Shown piece by piece: positions 1-5,237 of a stretch of DNA of 8,594 bases. The translations under genes and the position numbers were made by a program. The notes beneath the pieces were generated by a model. It was not told the DNA's origin, did not search any database, and saw nothing but the letters and a program-made list of their open reading frames with translations. Source of the stretch: Pseudomonadota bacterium (lineage in GTDB: Bacteria; Pseudomonadota; Alphaproteobacteria; Rhizobiales; Hyphomicrobiaceae). Positions within the stretch are counted from its first letter, which is position 1, and every line of letters begins with the position of its first letter. Where the stretch lies: NCBI GenBank assembly GCA_023430845.1, contig JAEYYJ010000310.1, forward strand, positions 1-8,594, in the 5' to 3' direction.

Positions 1-701
1 GGATGCGGCCCTTCCTCGGGCAGCTCGGCACGATGCCGTCGATCGCGATGCCCGACTCGCACAATGCCGGCGACTTCGGTGCATTCCTGGTCGGAGCGCC
101 TCATGCCTACGCGATCACGGCCGAACAACTCGCAGAGCACAAGACAGACGGGCACATGGACATCGATGCCGTGCGTCCCGGCGCCATCCTGATCGCGCCG
201 GTGAAGGTGAAGGGAGCCGGTGTCTATATGGGCGATATGCACGCTGCCCAGGGGGATGGCGAGATTGCCGGACACACGATGGACGTTTCCGGCAGCGTCA
301 CTCTTCAGGTCGAGGTTCTGAAGAACTTTCCGATCGACGGACCTGTTCTTTTCCCGCTGCTCGATGATCTTCCGCCCCTGGCCAAACCCTTCTCCGCCGC
401 CGAGCGGGCACGCGCTGCACAGCTCGCCAAGTCTTGGGGCATGGAGACCGTCGAGGAACTGGCACCCATCTCGGTGATCGGGACCGGGGCGACGCTCAAC
501 ATCGCCATCGACAATGGCCTTGAGCGGGCCGCCAAACTGCTCGGCATAACAGTTCCGGAAGTGCGCAACCGCGCCACGGTGAACGGCGCCATCGAGATCG
601 GGCGCGCGCCGGGCGTCATTCAGGTCACGTTCCTCGCGCCGCTGAGCCGTCTCGATGCCATCGGGCTCGGAAAGTACGCGCGCGAGCAGTATGGGTTCTA
701 G
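1..701 (+). CDS. Acetamidase/formamidase family protein, C-terminal part (5' end outside window)
   Basis: FmdA/AmdA-family amidohydrolase, a family that hydrolyses short amides such as formamide or acetamide to ammonia and the carboxylate in the cytoplasm. The visible 232 residues contain the family hallmark GDMHAAQGDGE (visible residues 77-87), preceded by a PGAILIAPV strand (59-67) and followed by a region resembling the second half of known members. Known members are roughly 300-450 residues, so the N-terminal part lies upstream of the window. The first ATG at position 3 is in frame but is very unlikely to be the true start. The frame is intact to the TAG at 699-701. Which amide is the substrate cannot be told from this fragment. 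It runs toward ardC on the same strand but is separated from it by 390 bases, so co-transcription is doubtful. Confidence 0.85.
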   Translation, partial: MRPFLGQLGTMPSIAMPDSHNAGDFGAFLVGAPHAYAITAEQLAEHKTDGHMDIDAVRPGAILIAPVKVKGAGVYMGDMHAAQGDGEIAGHTMDVSGSVTLQVEVLKNFPIDGPVLFPLLDDLPPLAKPFSAAERARAAQLAKSWGMETVEELAPISVIGTGATLNIAIDNGLERAAKLLGITVPEVRNRATVNGAIEIGRAPGVIQVTFLAPLSRLDAIGLGKYAREQYGF

Positions 702-734
702 CAGTTCGGCAATATTCCTTTAGCTCAAGATCAT

Positions 735-757
735 GCGGCTGCGCTCCGCGCAGCCGC
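735..757. repeat. Perfect 10-bp inverted repeat (hairpin, 3-base loop)
   Basis: GCGGCTGCGC at 735-744 and its exact reverse complement at 748-757 flank the loop TCC. It lies 34 bases after the amidohydrolase stop codon. No T-run follows on either strand, so it is not a classical intrinsic terminator. It could be a 3'-end stabilising hairpin or a REP-like element. Confidence 0.6.
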
Positions 758-1027
758 GGCTCGACCTGAGCCTCGACGAAAGTCCGTTTGCGGCCATCGC
801 GGCAAGGCCGCCTTGCGCCATCCCCTGAAGTGCACAGCCTGAGCGATCGCTGTCCGCGGCGTCGGCTGTGACTGGTCCCTCCTCCCGTGCACGCACCGCG
901 TTTTGCGGTTTCTCAAAATGCCCACACCTGCGCGGGCGCGCGGGCTCTGCAATGGCTGCGCCATCGGACTCTGCTGCGCAGGCCGCCTTGCGCTCGCGCG
1001 CTGCAGTTCCGCGCCCGCTCATCCCCC

Positions 1028-1068
1028 CGCGCCTTCGGTGCGCATCGAAACCGCCCAATCCCGGGCGG
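1028..1068 (+). promoter_or_regulatory. Two consecutive hairpins in front of the ardC ribosome binding site
   Basis: CGCGCC (1028-1033) pairs with GGTGCG (1037-1042) around a TTC loop, with one G-U pair in RNA. CCGCCC (1051-1056) pairs with GGGCGG (1063-1068) around a 6-base loop. The second stem ends 10 bases before the Shine-Dalgarno sequence. The pairing is directly visible. A role in mRNA stability or translation control is inferred. Confidence 0.4.
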
Positions 1069-1078
1069 CTCGTGCACC

Positions 1079-1083
1079 GGAGG
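1079..1083 (+). promoter_or_regulatory. Ribosome binding site fixing the ardC start
   Basis: GGAGG lies 9 bases before the ATG at 1093. This choice removes 75 in-frame upstream codons that do not resemble the family and gives an N-terminus normal for ArdC-like proteins. Confidence 0.8.
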
Positions 1084-1092
1084 ATCACGACC

Positions 1093-2004
1093 ATGAGCAC
1101 CCACACCGACACCCAGACCAGAAAGCCGCGCCGCGATCTGCACGCCGAGATCACGCAGCGTCTCATTGCCGCCATCGAAGCCGATCCCGGCAAACCGCAA
1201 TTGCCCTGGCGTCGCGCTGCGCCGCCGCTCTGGATGCCGCTTAATGCCATCTCGCAAAAGGCCTACAACGGCATCAATGTCGTGAACCTCTGGGTCGCCG
1301 CCGAAATGCGCGGCTTCACATCACCCCACTGGGCCACCTTCAAGCAATGGCGTGAGGCCGGCTGTCAGGTGCGCAAAGGCGCCAAGGCCGAGCTCGTTAT
1401 CTTCTACAAGGAATACGACGTCGAACGCACACCCGATGACGAGGCCGACGACGGCAAGCGCCGCGTGGCGCGCGCCTCCTGCGTCTTCAATGCCGCCGAA
1501 GTGGAAGGCTTTACGGCTCCCGAGGGCCCGCCGCTGCTCGGGCCCATAGAACGCATGGCCGCCGCCGATCGCTTCATTGCGGCATCGCGCGCCTGCATCG
1601 AACATGGTGGTGATCGCGCGTATTATCGTCCCGCCACCGATCACATTCAGATGCCCGATGAAGGTCTCTTCACCGGCACTGAGACCATGACTCGCGATCA
1701 ATCCTACTTTGCCGTCCTCCTGCACGAGCTCACGCATTGGACCATGCACAAGGACCGCTGCGATCGTCAGCTCGACAGGCGCTTCGGCGGCGAAGCCTAT
1801 GCAGCCGAAGAACTGGTCGCCGAAATCGGCGCCGCCATACTCTGCGCGGAAATCGGCGTCACCCAGGACACGCGCCCCGATCACGCCCAGTACATCGCCC
1901 ATTGGTTGCAGCTGATTAGGAACGATCCCAAAGCCATCTTCACCGCAGCCGCCAAGGCCTCGGCCGCCGTTGCTTATCTCAAGGGCCTACAGCCGGCGCC
2001 CTGA
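1093..2004 (+). CDS. ardC: ArdC-like antirestriction protein with zincin metallopeptidase domain
   Basis: 303-residue ArdC family protein (formerly DUF1738). The family protects incoming, initially single-stranded DNA from host restriction, notably during conjugation. Residues about 13-125 form the N-terminal ssDNA-binding-type domain, with the typical features YNGINVVNLW (56-65), the W-TFKQW stretch and G-QVRKGAKAE. Residues about 155-300 form the metallopeptidase domain, with zinc-binding HELTH (211-215) and the downstream EELVAEIGAA helix (239-248), whose glutamates are candidates for the third metal ligand. No signal peptide is seen, so it should be cytoplasmic. The start is set by GGAGG 9 bases upstream. 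The gene stands alone on its strand, converges with the PcfJ-like pair and ends just before a strong hairpin. It is full length and has an intact catalytic motif. Family assignment is secure; the restriction systems it counters are unknown. Confidence 0.9.
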   Translation: MSTHTDTQTRKPRRDLHAEITQRLIAAIEADPGKPQLPWRRAAPPLWMPLNAISQKAYNGINVVNLWVAAEMRGFTSPHWATFKQWREAGCQVRKGAKAELVIFYKEYDVERTPDDEADDGKRRVARASCVFNAAEVEGFTAPEGPPLLGPIERMAAADRFIAASRACIEHGGDRAYYRPATDHIQMPDEGLFTGTETMTRDQSYFAVLLHELTHWTMHKDRCDRQLDRRFGGEAYAAEELVAEIGAAILCAEIGVTQDTRPDHAQYIAHWLQLIRNDPKAIFTAAAKASAAVAYLKGLQPAP

Positions 2005-2013
2005 GCGGCGCTC

Positions 2014-2046
2014 TCTGTGGCCGGCCTCGCCGGCCACAGATGTCTT
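2014..2046 (+). terminator. Probable terminator hairpin after ardC
   Basis: A perfect 12-bp inverted repeat, TCTGTGGCCGGC (2014-2025) and GCCGGCCACAGA (2029-2040), with a 3-base CTC loop starts 9 bases after the ardC stop. TGTCTT follows, a weak U-tract. Stem strength and position favour intrinsic termination, though the short tail leaves some doubt. Confidence 0.65.
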
Positions 2047-2132
2047 GCGAGCGTTCTGGCCACCGTTCTGACCACAGGCAACCTTTTGTCTTGATCGTGC
2101 GATCTGCAGCCTGATACGCGCTCGGGGACTCA

Positions 2133-2305
2133 CCAAAACCATGGCGGAATGGCGCCCTGGCCGCAGCGCGCTTGTTGCGAGCGCGCCGGGCGCGCGGCGC
2201 CGGCAAGGCGACCCTCGCGGGCGGGCTGCGCCCGGCCTTGCCTGCCCCGCTTTCGCGCCCGGCCCCGAAGTCCAAGCGCGCGACGGGCAGGCTCCAAAAC
2301 CATGG
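2133..2305 (+). repeat. 12-base direct repeat CCAAAACCATGG, two copies
   Basis: Exact copies occur at 2133-2144 and 2294-2305, 161 bases apart. Each is followed within about 8 bases by another ATGG. The second copy overlaps the ACCATG/CATGGT hairpin at 2299-2313. The function is unknown; it may mark a duplicated element in the spacer. Confidence 0.5.
2202..2242. repeat. Nested inverted repeat
   Basis: GGCAAGGC (2202-2209) and GCCTTGCC (2235-2242) are exact reverse complements. Inside them, CGGGC (2222-2226) pairs with GCCCG (2230-2234) around TGC. The inner stem directly abuts the right outer arm, while the left side has a 12-base bulge. Confidence 0.45.
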
Positions 2306-2371
2306 AACATGGTGGCTGCGCTCAAGCGGAGGCCTGTCGCCTCAGCATGCCGCCCGGATCGGCAGGCATGC
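2299..2371. ncRNA. Candidate structured element: three consecutive hairpins
   Basis: Stem 1 is ACCATG/CATGGT (2299-2304/2308-2313). Stem 2 is GAGGC/GCCTC (2329-2333/2339-2343). Stem 3 is GCATGCC/GGCATGC (2345-2351/2365-2371), extended inward by GCC/GGC (2352-2354/2361-2363) across a bulged A, giving about 10 bp. Stems 2 and 3 are one base apart. The pairings are read directly. That this is a transcribed RNA is inference, and the strand is unknown. Confidence 0.3.
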
Positions 2372-2474
2372 GTCACGCCCTCAGATGTTGGCATTGAATT
2401 GCGGATCAGACGTTCCTCGCCCCATCAGGCCGTTATCTGAATCAGGCATGGGCATCCGTCAGGGAAAATGGGCT

Positions 2475-3842
2475 TTACGCGTTTTCGTGATCCAGACGAG
2501 CCAAATCCGGTTCTTCGTCCGGAAACCAATTCCGCACGACGTCAGCATCCCAGCATTTCAGCGCCTCGCGCCGAAAGTCTTCATACTCATCGTCGCTGAG
2601 CATGTCGCGAAACGTCGTGAACAGGGCGTCATATCCATCATAGGACGTGTAGCTCCAGCACCATCGCCTGACGCGCTGAAAATTGAGCCACGTCGGCCCC
2701 ATGTCGGTGATCGCCTCCTCCACCAGGTGATAAGCCTTGCTGTCGATGTCCGGATCGCCTTCCTCCTCACCGTCCAGATCGTCCATAGGCGGCGCTCCCA
2801 GTTCCTCCCTCAGCTGAACCAACAGCTCTTCGAGATCGTCGCCGGGCCCTGCAAGCCATTCCTCAATGAACCGTTGGATTTTATCTTCGGATTGATACTC
2901 CCGGCGGGTCAATTCTTCATCGCGCGCCTGCAGATCCCAAACCAATGAGGTGAAGGCCCGCGCGCGATCCCATTGACCTTCGTCGTGTGGCGCAGCGGGC
3001 GCGGTATGCGCACGCGGCGCGCTGCTGGCTGTGATCTCGGCCAACAAGGCCCGCGCCGCCTCGAGGTCGTCCGCCCGCGCGGGCAGGTTGCGGCGGCGAT
3101 AGGCTTCCCACGGGCCGTCCTCCGGCACGCGCAAAGTAAGGTGAGCCGTTCCATCCGGCTTTCTGAAGGAGAAGAAGCGCGCGGTGCCCGCTTGCAGCTC
3201 TGCGCTATAGCTCGAGCGGTACAGGCAATGCGCCATGCGCGTGGCCTCTGCTTGCAATGCCAAGGGCGTCATCAATTCATACCAGATGAACCCGCTGTCC
3301 GGCCGCACAGCACGGACCTCCATGGCCCCGCTCGCCACCAACCCTCTCACATCGCACCAACGGGAAAAGGGCCTGTCTGGCCCGTCCTTCGCCCACGCTT
3401 TGAGGTCACGGCGCGCCCGGACCACAGCGTCTTCCAGATTGCGGATATGCCGCAGCCCGCGGAACCACGAGGGTGGAAGCGCTCTCGCCCGAAGATGCAC
3501 ATGACCCATGAAGGCCACATTCAGCCACAGCGACAACCACGCGATGCGCGCGAGATCGCGAAAGCACGCGTCCCCATCGCTTGGTGCAAAACGATGAAAT
3601 GGACCCTGCGCCAACTTCTCAGGCGTCAGCCAATCGGGAGCGTCGTCCGGTAATTCGCTCGCCGGCTGAAACAGCCCTGGGCACGAACAGATCACCGGTT
3701 TGAGTGCGGCCATCGCCCAACCCTCATACTCAGGCACGTTGTCCTCGGGCAGATAATTTCCAAGCCCCCGGATGAAGGCCTCAATCGCCTCCGGGTTGAT
3801 GATGTTGAGTGGGACACTTGCCGTCATCGTGCACGCCTTCAT
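2475..3842 (-). CDS. PcfJ-like protein with acidic C-terminal extension
   Basis: 455-residue protein with a PcfJ-like core at about residues 184-270: WYELMTP (187-193), an EA-x3-M-x-HC motif (H205, C206), a FFSFR strand (223-227), LTLRV and then an RRRN turn. PcfJ proteins have no established biochemical function; the family was named from a conjugative plasmid. The N-terminal half (NPEAI at 16-20, W-TPE at 71-75, HIR-LE-A at 132-139) and core are paralogous to the gene upstream. Residues about 301-455 form an extra tail with 44 Asp/Glu against 16 Lys/Arg and several Trp, absent from the neighbour. Two starts are possible: ATG at 3842 (AGGG 8 bases upstream) or ATG at 3827 (GAAGG 8 bases upstream, closer to the paralogue's N-terminus). 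It lies 60-75 bases after the other PcfJ-like gene, so they probably share a transcript. No membrane segment or signal peptide is seen. Confidence 0.6.
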   Translation of the reverse strand: MKACTMTASVPLNIINPEAIEAFIRGLGNYLPEDNVPEYEGWAMAALKPVICSCPGLFQPASELPDDAPDWLTPEKLAQGPFHRFAPSDGDACFRDLARIAWLSLWLNVAFMGHVHLRARALPPSWFRGLRHIRNLEDAVVRARRDLKAWAKDGPDRPFSRWCDVRGLVASGAMEVRAVRPDSGFIWYELMTPLALQAEATRMAHCLYRSSYSAELQAGTARFFSFRKPDGTAHLTLRVPEDGPWEAYRRRNLPARADDLEAARALLAEITASSAPRAHTAPAAPHDEGQWDRARAFTSLVWDLQARDEELTRREYQSEDKIQRFIEEWLAGPGDDLEELLVQLREELGAPPMDDLDGEEEGDPDIDSKAYHLVEEAITDMGPTWLNFQRVRRWCWSYTSYDGYDALFTTFRDMLSDDEYEDFRREALKCWDADVVRNWFPDEEPDLARLDHENA

Positions 3843-3902
3843 GCAACCAGCCCTACCTTCACCACGCCGCGCATGCCGGGACCGTGATCTGCTTGACGCC
3901 GA

Positions 3903-4895
3903 TCAATCATCGACAATGCGCCAGCCGCTCCAGAACGGGCGCGGTGGCTTCCCCTTTTGAGCGCGCCACTCATTGATCTTCTCGTGCAACCGAGTCAGGT
4001 CTTGTGCGAGCACCGATGAGCGCCGCAGGATCTTTGGTTGCTGGATAAACGCCTGCTCAACAGGGTCTGCAGCCTTCCCCGCGGCGATGCCGAATGGCTT
4101 TTCTGTCTTTAGGAAGTGCGCAATGCGGCGCCTGTCCTGTTCGTTGAGCGCGCGATTTTGGACGCCGCGCGCCGCGAACGGCCCATCGCGCATGACCATG
4201 AGCGTTAGACGCAGCGAGATATCCTCGCTCCTCAGGGAGTAGAAAACTGCAGAGCCACTGCCAAGTTGCGCGGCATACTCGTGGTTTCCGACGCAGTGGC
4301 TCATCTCCTCGGCCTCAATGGCCAGTGCGTCTGGCGTTGCCAGCTGATACCAGCAGGCACCCCAAGGCAGCCTCATGCGTTCGACAATCTGACCTTGGGC
4401 AATCTGCGCGGCGAACGGAGCCGGGGTTTTGATGATGCGTCGTCGCATCACTAATCTCCGCTCTCTTCGATGAACGCGCAGATCCCTCTCGCCCCAGGCC
4501 GCGAGCTGACGCGTCGCGCTCTGAATGGCCTCCTCAAGTGTGCGGATATGGCCGAGGCTCTTTTCCCATTTCCGGCGTTCGCGCGCACTCATCTCCTTGC
4601 GTAAATGACCGCGCTGCAGCCACCGCATGACATGCTGGATATCGATCATCATAGCGTAGTCGCAGCGCGCGAAATCGAAGGCGTAAAGTTTGCCTGACGC
4701 AATCTGCTCCGGGGTGATCCAGGGCGGTGCATTGTCCGGGCGCACCATGACCGGTGAATAGAGCGCCTCTTCATTGCGCAAGGGTCGCCGCAGAGCGTTT
4801 AGCGCTAGTTCGAACGGCAGCGAGCGACGCGGGCACGCCGACAGCGCGATAAACTCATCGATGGCTTCAGGATTGACGACGTTACGCCCACGCAT
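3903..4895 (-). CDS. PcfJ-like protein, upstream paralogue
   Basis: 330-residue protein of the PcfJ-like family. With the start used here, the core has WYQLATP (182-188), an EAEEM-HCVG motif (H200, C201), a FYSLR strand (218-222), LTLMV, DGP (237-239), then RGVQNRALNEQ and a helix. The last part matches the usual PcfJ pattern of a G-x2-N turn after the beta-hairpin better than the downstream copy does. The N-terminal half has NPEAIDEF, W-TPEQ and HIRTLEEA, shared with the downstream gene. The C-terminus is basic rather than acidic. I chose ATG 4895 because GGAG lies 9 bases upstream and the N-terminus then matches the paralogue; the in-frame ATG at 4940 has no visible ribosome binding site. 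It is the first gene of the likely two-gene unit. Function is unknown. The location near ardC suggests, without proof, a role in DNA transfer or defence evasion. Confidence 0.6.
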   Translation of the reverse strand: MRGRNVVNPEAIDEFIALSACPRRSLPFELALNALRRPLRNEEALYSPVMVRPDNAPPWITPEQIASGKLYAFDFARCDYAMMIDIQHVMRWLQRGHLRKEMSARERRKWEKSLGHIRTLEEAIQSATRQLAAWGERDLRVHRRERRLVMRRRIIKTPAPFAAQIAQGQIVERMRLPWGACWYQLATPDALAIEAEEMSHCVGNHEYAAQLGSGSAVFYSLRSEDISLRLTLMVMRDGPFAARGVQNRALNEQDRRRIAHFLKTEKPFGIAAGKAADPVEQAFIQQPKILRRSSVLAQDLTRLHEKINEWRAQKGKPPRPFWSGWRIVDD

Positions 4896-5237
4896 TGGCC
4901 CGTTCTCCGCCCACCCAAAAAAGGCTTCACCACGAAGCATTCGGCCGCGGCGCCGTCACGAAAGAAGGGCGTTTATGAGGCGCGACGAAGGCGAGGAATC
5001 ACGTTCGATTGCGGAATATTTCTAGCGCCCATGCAAGGGGTGAGCGAGCCCCGCGGCAGCATTCCCGCTCACCCACGCACGTCATCATGATCGAAATGAA
5101 ATAGCGCGGTGAAATCCGGGATCGATCACAATGCGACTACTACGGCTCTTTCACACCCGTTACGACGTATCGGAAAATACCCGCCATCCATACCAACTTT
5201 TCCCGGCACACTTTCGCAGCGACACTGATGCGGCGCG
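4896..5237 (-). other. Intergenic segment upstream of the PcfJ-like pair
   Basis: No gene is supported in these 342 bases. The segment must carry the promoter of the PcfJ-like pair and the 3' end of the ATPase transcript. It is somewhat less GC-rich than the surroundings, with an AT-rich patch near 5010-5022 (GGAATATTTCTAG). The one clear structure is the inverted repeat at 5038-5046/5066-5074. I could not identify -35 and -10 boxes with confidence. Confidence 0.45.
5038..5074. repeat. 9-bp perfect inverted repeat, possible terminator or operator
   Basis: GGGTGAGCG (5038-5046) and CGCTCACCC (5066-5074) are exact reverse complements with a 19-base spacer. It lies about 160 bases beyond the ATPase stop and about 140 bases upstream of the PcfJ-like start on the same strand. 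It could end the ATPase transcript, although no U-run follows, or bind a regulator of the PcfJ-like pair. Confidence 0.35.

Larger units (their letters stand above)
702..1092 (+). other. Structured GC-rich spacer/leader upstream of ardC
   Basis: I find no convincing gene in these 391 bases. A long reading frame in phase with ardC continues upstream to 868, but its protein is low-complexity, Arg/Pro/Ala-rich and unlike the family, so I treat it as non-coding. The segment holds several perfect or near-perfect inverted repeats: 735-744/748-757, 802-807/811-816, 927-933/938-944 (one G-T pair), 1028-1033/1037-1042 (one G-T pair) and 1051-1056/1063-1068. It also has a 13-base direct repeat, GGCCGCCTTGCGC, at 806-818 and 981-993. 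The last two hairpins sit just before the ardC ribosome binding site, so the segment may act as a 5' untranslated leader. I could not identify a sigma-70-like promoter with confidence. Confidence 0.5.
2041..2474. other. Convergent intergenic segment rich in inverted repeats
   Basis: No convincing protein gene lies between the ends of ardC and the convergent PcfJ-like gene. Open frames on the plus strand (for example 2141-2440) are Arg/Ala/Pro-rich and look like products of GC-rich composition. The segment has a 12-base direct repeat, CCAAAACCATGG, at 2133-2144 and 2294-2305. It also has stems at 2202-2209/2235-2242 enclosing 2222-2226/2230-2234, then 2299-2304/2308-2313, 2329-2333/2339-2343 and 2345-2351/2365-2371. 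It could hold a structured RNA or be a remnant of a mobile element. Confidence 0.45.

Noticed and set aside
735..757. Hairpin as intrinsic terminator of the amidohydrolase gene
   Set aside because: The stem is strong but no T-run follows on either strand, so I list it only as a repeat.
868..1092. In-frame upstream extension of ardC (75 codons)
   Set aside because: The peptide is low-complexity and unlike ArdC N-termini, and a strong GGAGG sits correctly before the ATG at 1093.
1321..1902. 193-codon minus-strand frame opposite ardC
   Set aside because: It is the antisense shadow of the ArdC coding frame.
2141..2440. Plus-strand open frame of 99 codons in the spacer after ardC
   Set aside because: Arg/Ala/Pro-rich composition, a poorly spaced ribosome binding site and no recognisable domain; three overlapping frames are open here because of high GC. 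A real small gene is not excluded.
2172..2948. 258-codon plus-strand frame
   Set aside because: Its second half is antisense to the PcfJ-like gene and has no domain or ribosome binding site.
711..5022. AATATTCC-like match near 711-720 and an AT-rich counterpart near 5012-5020 as attachment-site repeats bounding an island
   Set aside because: Only about 8 bases agree, in inverted orientation, with no integrase or target gene; chance is a sufficient explanation.
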